A stretch of 64,000 nucleotides of DNA from Sphingomonas desiccabilis (GTDB lineage Bacteria; Pseudomonadota; Alphaproteobacteria; Sphingomonadales; Sphingomonadaceae): the NCBI RefSeq assembly GCF_004135605.1, contig NZ_SDPT01000002.1:434001-498000 (forward strand). Reading direction: 5' to 3'. Below are positions 54,478-62,898 of this stretch, piece after piece. Each line of letters begins with the position of its first letter. The first letter of the stretch is position 1. The position numbers were made by a program, and so were the translations under genes. The notes under the pieces were generated by a model. It had not been told where the DNA came from, did not search any database, and worked only from the letters and a program-made list of their open reading frames with translations.

Positions 54478-55110
54478 ATGACTGAACCGGAAGTTACGGG
54501 CGAAGAGACTGGTGCGACCGAGCACGTCGCGCTGTCCGACCCTGAGTTCAAGAAGCAGCTGGCGCAGGTCATTCCGCACCTGCGCGCCTTCGGCCGCTCG
54601 CTTTCCGGCAGCCGCGATCTCGCCGACGACCTTGTCCAGGAAACGCTGCTGAAGGCGTGGGCGGCGCGTCAGCGCTTCCAGGCCGGCACCAACATGCGCG
54701 CCTGGACCTTCATCATCCTGCGCAACCTCTACCTTTCCCAGATGCGCCGCGCTCGCTTCAAGGGCGAGTGGGACGATCTGGTCGCCGACCGCATCCTGGC
54801 GGCCCCGGCCAGCCAGGATCGCCACGTCGAGCTTTCCGACATGCAGCGCGCCTTGCTCCACCTGCCGCAGCCGCAGCGCGAGGCGCTGATCCTCGTCGGC
54901 GCCGGCGGCTTCGCCTATGAGGAAGCGGCCGAGATCTGCAACGTGGCGGTGGGCACCATCAAGAGCCGCGTCGCCCGCGGCCGCGTGGCGCTCGAAACCC
55001 TGCTGACCGAAGGCCAGCTTCCCACCCGCGCCTCGCATCCGGGCAACGGCGAGCAGAGCGCGCTCGAGGCGATCATGGGCGAGGTCAACGAACTCAGCCG
55101 CGACCGCTGA
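54478..55110 (+). CDS. ecfG: general stress response sigma factor EcfG
   Basis: EcfG is the extracytoplasmic-function sigma factor (ECF15 group) that directs RNA polymerase to GGAAC-N16/17-CGTT promoters under stress. The 210-residue protein has sigma region 2 (about 40-105: SRDLADDLVQETLLKAWAARQRF and GTNMRAWTFIILRNLYLSQMRR) and region 4 (about 125-180: LPQPQREALILVGAGGFAYEEAAEICNVAVGTIKSRVARGR). A longer C-terminal tail follows. ATG at 54478 is used; an upstream TTG at 54451 is less likely. It is convergent with the second NepR-like gene. Confidence 0.95.
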   Translation: MTEPEVTGEETGATEHVALSDPEFKKQLAQVIPHLRAFGRSLSGSRDLADDLVQETLLKAWAARQRFQAGTNMRAWTFIILRNLYLSQMRRARFKGEWDDLVADRILAAPASQDRHVELSDMQRALLHLPQPQREALILVGAGGFAYEEAAEICNVAVGTIKSRVARGRVALETLLTEGQLPTRASHPGNGEQSALEAIMGEVNELSRDR

Positions 55111-55237
55111 CGGCATTCTCCATCGAAGCGCCCGCGCCGGCCGTGGCGCGGGTCGAGGATCGCGGCAGCGGTGGCCGCGGGCTCCTGCCTAGGGCGGGGC
55201 ACGGCCACGTCCGTTCGCCGGAAATCGCCGCTGCCCG

Positions 55238-55261
55238 AAAACGACCGCGGACAGCGGTCGT
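55238..55261 (-). terminator. rho-independent terminator of the NepR-like gene
   Basis: On the minus strand an 8-bp perfect stem ACGACCGC/GCGGTCGT with a five-base loop is followed by TTTT (partly shared with the stem). It lies 12 bases after the stop codon of the small ORF at 55274-55471 and supports that ORF being a real gene. Another hairpin CCCGCGCC/GGCGCGGG (55131-55152) follows ecfG on the other side. Confidence 0.65.
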
Positions 55262-55273
55262 CGCAGGCTTTCG

Positions 55274-55471
55274 TCAGTGCCGGTTCGAGATCCCGTCCAG
55301 CTGGCGCAGATAGGGCGTGAACTCGTCGGGCACGTCCTCGAAGCCGTGAAAGCTCTGACGAAGCGCGTTCCCGATCGCATCGCGGGCGCGAGGGCGGCGC
55401 ACGACGATGCCGCGTGACTTGCTCACGTCAGAAGCGGCATCCGGGGCCCGGCGGGGTGGCGAAGTAACCAT
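55274..55471 (-). CDS. second NepR-like small protein
   Basis: A 65-residue protein whose C-terminal half matches the NepR pattern: AIGNALRQSFHGFEDVPDEFTPYLRQLD. Compared with NepR at 52940-53125 it shares the G..ALR helix start, the PDE turn and the following L..L. positions, with a two-residue shorter linker. The N-terminal half is basic (PRRAPDAASDVSKSRGIVVRRPRARD). It is convergent with ecfG and divergent from glnE, and a terminator follows the stop. Secondary NepR paralogues are known in other alphaproteobacteria (for example RsiA2 of Sinorhizobium). The start at 55471 has no strong ribosome site. Confidence 0.65.
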   Translation of the reverse strand: MVTSPPRRAPDAASDVSKSRGIVVRRPRARDAIGNALRQSFHGFEDVPDEFTPYLRQLDGISNRH

Positions 55472-55561
55472 CGCGCTTACAACTCAACATCTTGATAATT
55501 GTTGCTTTCGCTTGGCGCTTTTGTCGTTGCGCCCGCGTCCCGAACCGGCGCACCAGAGGTC

Positions 55562-58231
55562 ATGGACCTGAACTCGGCAATGCACCGTGCGCGGGAGCAC
55601 TCCCCGTTTCTTGCCCGGCTGCTCGAACTGGAGGCGCCGCTGCTCGACGGCGCATGGGAAGACGATCCGCTCGCCCACGCGCGGATCGACGATCCCGACA
55701 TGCCTGTCGCGCGGCGGCTGCGGATCGAGCGGCGGCGCGTGGCGCTGCTGGTGGCGCTGGGCGACCTTTCCGGCGCCTATGACCTGCGCCGCGTGACGGG
55801 GCTGCTCAGCGCCTTTGCCGATCATGCGCTCGACGTGGCGATCCGTGCCGCGATTGAGGAGCGAACCCCGGGTGCCGCGCCCCAGGGGTTCGTGGCGATC
55901 GCGCTCGGCAAGCAGGGCAGCCGCGAGCTCAATTACTCGTCCGATGTGGATCCGATCCTGCTGTTCGACCGCGCGACCCTGCCGCACCGCGACCGAGAGA
56001 CGCCGGACGAAGCGGCGATCAAGATCGCCCGGCGCGCGACCGAGCTGCTCCAGACGCGCGATGGCGACGGCTATGTCCTGCGCGTGGACCTGCGGCTGCG
56101 CCCCGCGCCCGAGGCATCGCCGATCGCGCTGCCGGTGGGGGCGGCGATCAGCTATTATGAATCGCAGGCGCTGCCGTGGGAGCGGGCTGCCTTCATCCGC
56201 GCGCGGGCGGCCGCGGGCGACCTGGCGCTGGGGCGGCGGTTCCTGGTCGCGATCCGCCCCTTCGTGTGGCGGCGCGCGCTCGACTATGGCGCGGTGGCCG
56301 AAATCCGGCAGATCTCCGGGCGGATCCGCGATCATTATGCCCAGGGCCAGGCATTCGGCCCCGGCTATGACTTGAAGCGCGGGCGCGGCGGCATCCGCGA
56401 GGCCGAGTTCTTCGCCCAGGTGCACCAGCTGATCCACGGCGGCCGCGACCGCGCGCTGCGGGCGCCGGCGACCCTGGATGCGCTGGCCGTGCTGGCCGAG
56501 GCCGGCTGGATCGCGCCCGAACAGGCAGCGACGCTGGCGGAGGGCTACACGCTGTTCCGCACGATCGAGCACCGGCTGCAGATGATCGACGATCGCCAGA
56601 CGCACAGCCTGCCGACCTCGCCGGAGGCGCTCGACCATGTCGCACGGCTGCACGGGCTTGCGGACGGCGACGCGCTGCTCGACCTGCTGCGGCCGAGGGT
56701 GGAGGGCGTGGCGGCGGTGTACGACACGCTGGGCGCGAGCGACCGGCCAGCGGTGCCGGGCGATGCGCAGCTGCTGGAGGCGCGGCTGGCCGAGCTCGGC
56801 TTCGACCCGGCCGACCAGGCTGCGCGGCGCATCGCCGACTGGCGCAGCGGCCGCTATCCGGCGCTTCGCAGCCCGGCCGCGCGCACCGCGCTGGAGGCGG
56901 CGCTGCCGGAGATGCTGAGCAGCCTGGCGAGCGCGAGCGATCCCTATCAGGCGCTGATCCGACTCGACGGCATGCTCGGGCGCCTGCCCAGCGCGATCAA
57001 CCTGTTCCGCCTGCTGGAGGCGCAGCCGGCGCTCGCCAAGCTGCTGAGCGCGATCCTCTGCCATGCGCCGACCCTGGCGGAGACGCTCGCCCGGCGGGCG
57101 ACGCTGCTCGACGGGCTGATTGATGCAAGCGCGCTGGAGCCGGTGGGCGAGGTGGCAGAGCTTGCGGCCGGGATGGTCCCGCGCGAGGCCGGGGCCTCCT
57201 ACGAGGCGGTGCTCGACCATGCCCGGGCGATCGTGGGCGAGAAGCGCTTTGCCCTGGGGGCGCAGATCATCGCCGGCACCAGCGATCCGATGACCGTGGC
57301 GGCCGGCTACGCCCGGGTGGCCGAGGCGGCGATCGAGACGCTGGTCGCCGCTACCGTGGCCGAGTTCGCGGCCCAGCACGGGCGGGTCCCGGACAGCGAG
57401 CTGGTGATCGTGGCGCTCGGCCGGCTGGGCGGGGGGCTGCTCACCCACGCCTCGGACCTCGACCTCGTCTACCTCTTCACCGGCGACTATCGCGCGGAGT
57501 CGGACGGGCCCAAGCCGCTGGGGGCGGTCCTCTACTACAACCGCCTGGCGCAGCGGGTGACGGCGGCGCTGTCGGTGGCGACCGCCTCCGGCCCGCTCTA
57601 CGAGATCGACACGCGGCTGCGGCCGTCGGGAGCGCAGGGGCCGCTGGTGGTCTCGCTGGAAGGCTTCGCCCGCTACCAGCGGGAAAGCGCCTGGACGTGG
57701 GAGCACATGGCGCTGACGCGGGCGCGGCCGGTGTTCGGGTCCGCAGGTGCGCGCGAACAGGTGGCGGGCATCGTCCGCGCGGTGCTGGAAGGGGACCGGC
57801 CGGAGCGCGACATCGTCGCCGAAGCGCGGGAGATGCGGGCGGAAATGGCGCGGCACAAGCCGGGCAGCGGACCGCTCGACGTGAAGCTCGCTCCCGGCGG
57901 GCTGGTCGACCTGGAATTCGCCGTCCACGTCGTCCAGCTGGTCCATCGCACCGGCTTCCATGCCGACCTGCCGGGGGCGACCGCGGCCCTGGAGGCGGCC
58001 GGGCTGCTCCCGCACGGGCTGGTGGAGGCGCATACGCTGCTGACGCGCGCGCTGGTGACCTTCCGCCTCGTCGCGCCCGACGCGCAGCTGCCGCCGCCGG
58101 CGTCGCGGGCGCTGGTCGCGCGGGCGCTCGGGCAGGCCGACTGGGAGAGCGCGGTTGCCTCGCTCGACGCGGCGCGGCAACGGGTGGCCGCCGCCTGGGC
58201 GGCGGTGAGCAACGGGAAGGACGCGGGATGA
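55562..58231 (+). CDS. glnE: glutamine synthetase adenylyltransferase/deadenylylase
   Basis: GlnE adds and removes AMP on glutamine synthetase in response to PII proteins. The 889-residue protein has two nucleotidyltransferase domains, each with the G-x(n)-DxD motif: ALGKQGSRELNYSSDVDPILLF in the N-terminal half (about residue 120) and ALGRLGGGLLTHASDLDLVYLF in the C-terminal half (about 620). Linking helical domains complete the fold, including GGRDRALRAPATLDALAVL. The ATG at 55562 follows AGAGGT; a longer TTG-started reading to 55499 is less likely. The stop overlaps the start of the peroxiredoxin gene (ATGA). Confidence 0.96.
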   Translation: MDLNSAMHRAREHSPFLARLLELEAPLLDGAWEDDPLAHARIDDPDMPVARRLRIERRRVALLVALGDLSGAYDLRRVTGLLSAFADHALDVAIRAAIEERTPGAAPQGFVAIALGKQGSRELNYSSDVDPILLFDRATLPHRDRETPDEAAIKIARRATELLQTRDGDGYVLRVDLRLRPAPEASPIALPVGAAISYYESQALPWERAAFIRARAAAGDLALGRRFLVAIRPFVWRRALDYGAVAEIRQISGRIRDHYAQGQAFGPGYDLKRGRGGIREAEFFAQVHQLIHGGRDRALRAPATLDALAVLAEAGWIAPEQAATLAEGYTLFRTIEHRLQMIDDRQTHSLPTSPEALDHVARLHGLADGDALLDLLRPRVEGVAAVYDTLGASDRPAVPGDAQLLEARLAELGFDPADQAARRIADWRSGRYPALRSPAARTALEAALPEMLSSLASASDPYQALIRLDGMLGRLPSAINLFRLLEAQPALAKLLSAILCHAPTLAETLARRATLLDGLIDASALEPVGEVAELAAGMVPREAGASYEAVLDHARAIVGEKRFALGAQIIAGTSDPMTVAAGYARVAEAAIETLVAATVAEFAAQHGRVPDSELVIVALGRLGGGLLTHASDLDLVYLFTGDYRAESDGPKPLGAVLYYNRLAQRVTAALSVATASGPLYEIDTRLRPSGAQGPLVVSLEGFARYQRESAWTWEHMALTRARPVFGSAGAREQVAGIVRAVLEGDRPERDIVAEAREMRAEMARHKPGSGPLDVKLAPGGLVDLEFAVHVVQLVHRTGFHADLPGATAALEAAGLLPHGLVEAHTLLTRALVTFRLVAPDAQLPPPASRALVARALGQADWESAVASLDAARQRVAAAWAAVSNGKDAG

Positions 58232-58689
58232 ACGAGGGCGATGCCATTCCGGCAGTGACGCTGACGGCGAGCGACGGGACCCTCATCGACCTTCCGTCGG
58301 TGCGGCCGCTGGTGGTCTATTTCTATCCAAAGGCGGACACGACCGGCTGCACGCGCGAGGCGATCGACTTCGGCGATCTCCAGCCGCAGTTCCGCGCGGC
58401 GGGCGTCGAGGTGATCGGCGTGTCCAAGGACACGCCCGCCAAGCTCGAGCGGTTCATCGCCAAGCACGGGCTGACGGTGCGGCTGGCGAGCGACGACGGC
58501 GCCGCGTGCGAGGCCTTCGGCGTCTGGGGCGAGAAGAAGCTCTACGGCCGCAGCTACATGGGAATCGAGCGGGCGACTTTCCTCTTCGATGCCGAGGGGC
58601 GGCTCGTCCAGGCGTGGCGCAAGGTGAAGGTGCCCGGCCATGCCGAGGCGGTGCTGGCCGCCGCCCGCACGGTGAAGGCGGCCGGATGA
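58228..58689 (+). CDS. Bcp-type peroxiredoxin
   Basis: A 153-residue thiol peroxidase of the AhpC/TSA superfamily that reduces peroxides in the cytoplasm. The peroxidatic Cys is in ADTTGCTREAIDF. In many Bcp proteins a resolving Cys follows five residues later (CTxEAC); here that position is Ile, so the enzyme is either 1-Cys or uses the distant Cys in AACEAFGVWG. Other family marks are present (GVSKDTPAKLERFIAKH, GIERATFLFD). Both ends overlap neighbouring genes by four bases, so glnE, this gene and the DUF455 gene form one operon. Confidence 0.93.
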   Translation: MNEGDAIPAVTLTASDGTLIDLPSVRPLVVYFYPKADTTGCTREAIDFGDLQPQFRAAGVEVIGVSKDTPAKLERFIAKHGLTVRLASDDGAACEAFGVWGEKKLYGRSYMGIERATFLFDAEGRLVQAWRKVKVPGHAEAVLAAARTVKAAG

Positions 58690-59480
58690 CGAGCATTGCC
58701 GAGGCCTGCCGCGCGGTTCTGGAGACCGCCGACCCGCGCATCAAGGTGAAGCGGGCGCGGGCGGCGGCGCGGGCATGGCGGCGGGGCGACCTGGCGTTCG
58801 CGTTCGACGTCGCCATGCCGGACCGGCCGGGCCGGCCCGAGCGGCCGGAACTGCTGCCGCCCAACCGCATGCCCAAGCGCGGCAAGGGCGGGTCGGAGCG
58901 CGGGCGGCTGGCGCTGCTGCACGCGCTGGCGCACATCGAGTTCGTGGCGATCGACCTGGCGTTCGACGCCGCCGGACGCTTCGGGGCCGAGTTCCCGCGC
59001 GGTTTCACCGACGACTGGATCGGGGTCGGCGCGGACGAGGCGATGCACTTCGCCGTGCTCGAACGGCGGCTCCGCCACCTCGGCAGCCACTATGGCGCGC
59101 TGCCGGCGCACGACGGGCTGTGGGACGCCGCGATCGAGACCGCGCACGATGCGCTGGCGCGGCTGGCGGTGGTGCCGATGGTGCTGGAGGCGCGCGGCCT
59201 GGACGTCACGCCGGCTACCGTGGAGCGGGCGCGGGCAGGGGGCGACGAGGCCACCGCGCGCATCCTCCACCGCATCTACACGGATGAAATCCGGCATGTT
59301 TCCGCCGGCACCCGATGGTTCCAACATCGTTGTAAAATCGAGCGAATCATTCCCGCGCCGCATTGGCAGACGCTGGTACGGCGGCACTTCCGCGGGGCCG
59401 TTAAGCCACCGTTCAACGATTCGGCGCGTGCGTGTGCCGGTCTGACGCGCGATTACTACGAGCCGCTTGCAGAAAGCTGA
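58686..59480 (+). CDS. DUF455 family ferritin-like protein
   Basis: A 264-residue protein of the DUF455 family, distantly related to di-iron enzymes such as the tRNA hydroxylase MiaE. Candidate metal ligands can be seen on four helices: Glu in LAHIEFVAID, ExxH in GADEAMHFAVL, Glu in MVLEARGLD and ExxH in YTDEIRHVSAG. The N-terminal part (ACRAVLETADPRIKVKRA) and the LLPPNRMPKRGKGGSERGR stretch are typical. The reaction is unknown. The ATG at 58686 overlaps the peroxiredoxin stop. Confidence 0.9.
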   Translation: MTSIAEACRAVLETADPRIKVKRARAAARAWRRGDLAFAFDVAMPDRPGRPERPELLPPNRMPKRGKGGSERGRLALLHALAHIEFVAIDLAFDAAGRFGAEFPRGFTDDWIGVGADEAMHFAVLERRLRHLGSHYGALPAHDGLWDAAIETAHDALARLAVVPMVLEARGLDVTPATVERARAGGDEATARILHRIYTDEIRHVSAGTRWFQHRCKIERIIPAPHWQTLVRRHFRGAVKPPFNDSARACAGLTRDYYEPLAES

Positions 59481-59591
59481 CCCGTCAGGTCAATCAACGC
59501 TCGTCAAGGCGCGGAGGGGCTGCAGCTGAGACATCGATGAAGTGCGAACGGCCGCAAGACTGCTCGCGAAACTCGGATCGCCGGACTCAGT

Positions 59592-60776
59592 ATGACCATC
59601 AGCAACGTCGTCTCAGCCAACGCCGCGATTGCTCAGCGGTTCCGTCGTTTCTTCACCTTTCGCGATTTCATTCTGCACGACGGCCGCACCCGCCGCCGGG
59701 TCCGCATCGCGGCCCGCACCCAGGCGGTTGCCGCGGCCTTTGCGGTGATGACCATCGGCTTCTCCGGCTATGGCGTCGCGAATGCCGCGGTGGACACCGT
59801 GGTCGCCGCCGGCCTCGCCCCGAAGGCCGAGCAGGCTGCCAGCGTCGCCCAGATGCAGCAGCGGGTCCGCGTGATGGAGGCCAATGTCGCCGAGCTGCGC
59901 CAGGTCGCCGCTGCCCACGCCGCCCGCATCGACCAGCGCCAGGCGATGATCGCCGCGGTGCTGACGGGCGAGGGCGATCCGGCCGCGCTCGCCGATGCCG
60001 CGCTTGCCCCCCTGCCGCAGGGCAGCAAGGCGGTGGCGAGCGTGACCGCGCCGCTCCAGCGCGCCGAGCAGCGCCAGGCAGAGCTTGCCGCCAAGGCGCA
60101 GGAAGTCACCGCCGAGCGCTATGCCGAGACCGCCAAGCAGCTCCGCAAGCTGGGCCTGCGCCCCGAAAAGCTCGCGATGGGCGGCCCCTATGAGCCGGTG
60201 AGCACGACGGAAGCCGCCGCCGTCACCGCAGCGTCGAGCGAGGCCGACGCCCAGTTCCGCAACCTTTTCATGACCTGGAAGAAGCTCGACACGCTCGAGC
60301 AGGCTGCGATCGCGATCCCGTCGCTCCAGCCGGTCGACAACATCAAGCTGTCGAGCAACTTCGGTGTCCGCTCGGATCCGTTCCGCGGCACCGCCGCGAT
60401 GCACGCCGGCATCGACCTTCCGGGGCCGATCGGCACGCCGGTCTATGCCACCGCCGACGGCATCGTCGGCCGGGCGCAGCGCGCGGGCGGCTACGGCAAC
60501 CTGGTCGAGCTCAACCACGGCAAGGGCATCCAGACCCGCTACGGGCACCTGTCGAAGATCCTGGTGGGCCCGAACACCCGCGTGCGCCGCGGCCAGCTGA
60601 TCGGCCTGATGGGCTCGACCGGCCGCTCGACCGGCAGCCACCTTCATTACGAAGTGCGCATCAACGGCGCCGCCGTGAACCCGATCCCCTATCTGCAGGC
60701 CGGCGACCAGCTGCTGGCGGCGCAGGATCGCGCGGCGCGCAACCGCCAGCAGGCCGTCGGCGGCCCGGCGAACTGA
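59592..60776 (+). CDS. M23 family metallopeptidase
   Basis: A 394-residue membrane-anchored peptidoglycan hydrolase or adaptor. A cytoplasmic basic N-terminus (RRRVRIAARTQ) is followed by one membrane helix (VAAAFAVMTIGFSGYGVANAA), a coiled-coil region (about 75-215) and the LytM/M23 domain at about 255-365. The zinc ligands are intact: the HxxxD of MHAGIDLPG and the HxH of GSHLHYEVR. The catalytic His in TRYGHLS is also present, so it should be active on peptide cross-links in the periplasm. The ATG at 59592 gives the best N-terminus. Confidence 0.93.
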   Translation: MTISNVVSANAAIAQRFRRFFTFRDFILHDGRTRRRVRIAARTQAVAAAFAVMTIGFSGYGVANAAVDTVVAAGLAPKAEQAASVAQMQQRVRVMEANVAELRQVAAAHAARIDQRQAMIAAVLTGEGDPAALADAALAPLPQGSKAVASVTAPLQRAEQRQAELAAKAQEVTAERYAETAKQLRKLGLRPEKLAMGGPYEPVSTTEAAAVTAASSEADAQFRNLFMTWKKLDTLEQAAIAIPSLQPVDNIKLSSNFGVRSDPFRGTAAMHAGIDLPGPIGTPVYATADGIVGRAQRAGGYGNLVELNHGKGIQTRYGHLSKILVGPNTRVRRGQLIGLMGSTGRSTGSHLHYEVRINGAAVNPIPYLQAGDQLLAAQDRAARNRQQAVGGPAN

Positions 60777-60859
60777 TCGCACGACTTCCCGAGACGGAGA
60801 GGAGAGGGGCCACGGCGACCATGGTTGCCGATGGCCCCCGTACCTCTTATCTCCGGCCC

Positions 60860-61201
60860 ATGGCCACCATCCCCGTTTCCGAAGTCGGCCTGACGCCATC
60901 CGCCGCGGCGCGTGTCGCCGCGATCGCCGCGCGTCAGGGCAAGCCCGCCATCCTGCGCCTGTCCGTCGAGGGCGGCGGCTGTTCCGGCTTCCAGTACCGC
61001 TTCGGCCTGGCCGATGGCCCGGAGGGCGATGACAGCGTCACCGAGACCGACGGCGTCCGGCTGGTCGTCGATTCGATGAGCCTCGACCTGGTGCGCGGCG
61101 CGCAGGTGGATTTCGTGGAGTCGCTGGGCGGCGCCGCGTTCAAGGTCGAGAACCCCAATGCCGCGTCGGGCTGCGGCTGCGGCACCAGCTTCTCGATCTG
61201 A
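60860..61201 (+). CDS. erpA: iron-sulfur cluster insertion protein ErpA (IscA/HesB family)
   Basis: A-type carrier that delivers iron-sulfur clusters to apo-proteins. The 113-residue protein has the three conserved cysteines: one in VEGGGCSGFQYRF and two in ASGCGCGTSFS at the C-terminus. The fold and length are those of ErpA/IscA. The ATG at 60860 is used, with an upstream in-frame start at 60821 less likely. It is nine bases ahead of xth, an adjacency common in alphaproteobacteria. Confidence 0.93.
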   Translation: MATIPVSEVGLTPSAAARVAAIAARQGKPAILRLSVEGGGCSGFQYRFGLADGPEGDDSVTETDGVRLVVDSMSLDLVRGAQVDFVESLGGAAFKVENPNAASGCGCGTSFSI

Positions 61202-61210
61202 CGCCCCCGC

Positions 61211-61981
61211 GTGCGCATCGTCACCTACAACGTCAACGGCATCAAGGCGCGCCTGCCGCGCCTGCTGGAGTATCTCGCCGAGCAGACGCCCGACGTCGTC
61301 TGCCTGCAGGAGCTCAAGTCCAGCGACGAGACCTTTCCCGAGGCGGAGATCCGCGCGGCGGGGTATGGCGCCGTTTGGCATGGGCAGAAGGGGTTCAACG
61401 GCGTCGCCGTGCTCGCCCGGGGCGCCGATCCGGTGGAGCGCCAGCGTGGCCTTGCCGGCGAGCCGGAGGACGAACACAGCCGCTATCTGGAGGCCGAGGT
61501 CGACGGCGTGGTGATCGCGTCGATTTATCTGCCCAACGGCAATCCGGTGCCCGGCCCCAAGTTCGACTATAAGCTGCGCTGGATCGAGCGGCTGTCCGAT
61601 CGCGCCCGCGCCCTGCTCGCCGAGGAGCGGCCGGTGGTGCTGGCGGGCGACTACAACGTCATCCCCAACGACGACGACGTCTATTCGGTGCGTGCGATGG
61701 CGAGCGACGCGCTGATGCAGCCGGAGTCGCGCCAGGGCTATCGCGCGCTGGTGGCGCAGGGCTGGACCGATGCACTGCGCACCCGCTTCCCCAAGGGCGG
61801 GGTGTGGACCTTCTGGGACTATCAGGCCGGCGCCTGGCAGCGCGACGCGGGCTTTCGCATCGACCACCTGCTGCTGAGCCCCATCGCCGCCGACCGGATT
61901 CAGGACGCCGGCGTCGACAAGGAGTATCGCGGCCGCGAAAAGGCGAGCGACCACGCGCCGACCTGGGTGCGCCTGCGTTGA
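61211..61981 (+). CDS. xth: exodeoxyribonuclease III
   Basis: A 256-residue AP endonuclease and 3'-5' exonuclease of base excision repair. Conserved catalytic segments: TYNVNGIKARL at the start, CLQELKS with the metal-binding glutamate, IYLPNG, LAGDYNVIPNDDD with the Asp/Asn pair, TFWDYQAGAWQRDAGFRIDHLL and the terminal SDHAPTW with the catalytic histidine. It starts with GTG at 61211 and overlaps the next gene by four bases. Confidence 0.96.
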   Translation: MRIVTYNVNGIKARLPRLLEYLAEQTPDVVCLQELKSSDETFPEAEIRAAGYGAVWHGQKGFNGVAVLARGADPVERQRGLAGEPEDEHSRYLEAEVDGVVIASIYLPNGNPVPGPKFDYKLRWIERLSDRARALLAEERPVVLAGDYNVIPNDDDVYSVRAMASDALMQPESRQGYRALVAQGWTDALRTRFPKGGVWTFWDYQAGAWQRDAGFRIDHLLLSPIAADRIQDAGVDKEYRGREKASDHAPTWVRLR

Positions 61982-62772
61982 GTCGGGTTGGGCGGGCGGC
62001 ACTCGCCGCCGCGCTGCTGATGCCGGCGGCTGCCCAGGCGCGGGACTATTGTCCGACCCGTCCGGGCCTGGGGGAAAACCCGTGCGTGGTCGAGAAGGGC
62101 ACCATCTCGGTCGAGACCGCCCTGATCGACTGGGAGCATGATCGCAGCGCCGAGGAACGCACCGATACGCTGCTGGTCGCGGACACGCTGCTGCGCTTCG
62201 GGATCAGCGACCGCGCGGAGCTGCAGCTGGAATGGCAGCCCTATGGCCGCGACGTGACGCGCGACCGGGTGCTGGGGGAGACGGAGCGCAAGGATCGCGT
62301 CGGCGACGTGACGCTCGGCGCGCGCGTGAACCTCGCCAATCCGGACGGCTCGGGCCTTTCCTGGGCGGTGCAGCCGTCGGTGACGCTGCCGGTCGGGCGC
62401 CAGCCGATCGGCGGCGGCGACTGGGGCGCGAGCCTGATTGTGCCCGTCGCCTATGCGCTGGGCGACACGCTCACGCTCGAATGGACGCCGGAAGTGGCGG
62501 CCCAGGTCGACGAGGACGGCCGCGGCCGGCACCTGGCCTATGGCACCATCGTCGGCCTGGAACTGGAGCTGACCGACGCGCTCACGACCACGCTGGAAGG
62601 CGAGGTCCGGCGCGACGACGATCCGGTCGAGCCTGCCACCACCGTCCGCGGCGCCCTGGCGCTGGCCTGGATGGCGAACGACGACACGCAGCTGGATGTC
62701 GGCACCGCCTTCGGCCTGAACCACGACACGCCGGACCTGCGCCTCTACGCCGGGGTCGCCCGCCGCTTCTGA
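61978..62772 (+). CDS. putative outer-membrane protein (phenol-degradation MetA type)
   Basis: A 264-residue exported protein with a signal peptide (cleaved after AAAQA, about residue 21) followed by a beta-barrel-like sequence of alternating short strands that ends in the terminal aromatic GVARRF, an outer-membrane insertion signal. The pattern (SVETALIDWEHD, ISDRAELQLEWQPYG, GDVTLGARVNL, VQPSVTLPVG) fits the transporter/MetA-pathway outer-membrane family. Two cysteines near the N-terminus (DYCPTRPGLGENPC) may form a disulphide. The start is a TTG at 61978 that overlaps the xth stop, so translation is likely coupled. Confidence 0.8.
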   Translation: MSRVGRAALAAALLMPAAAQARDYCPTRPGLGENPCVVEKGTISVETALIDWEHDRSAEERTDTLLVADTLLRFGISDRAELQLEWQPYGRDVTRDRVLGETERKDRVGDVTLGARVNLANPDGSGLSWAVQPSVTLPVGRQPIGGGDWGASLIVPVAYALGDTLTLEWTPEVAAQVDEDGRGRHLAYGTIVGLELELTDALTTTLEGEVRRDDDPVEPATTVRGALALAWMANDDTQLDVGTAFGLNHDTPDLRLYAGVARRF

Positions 62773-62898
62773 CCTCGGCGCCGTCCGTGAGCGTCGCCGT
62801 GAACCCATGAACGCCCGCTCCTGGATCGAGCGCTGAACGGCCGATTGTGGGTGGGGAGCGGTCATTGACGAGCAGCAGGGCCGCGGTACCCTGGATTG

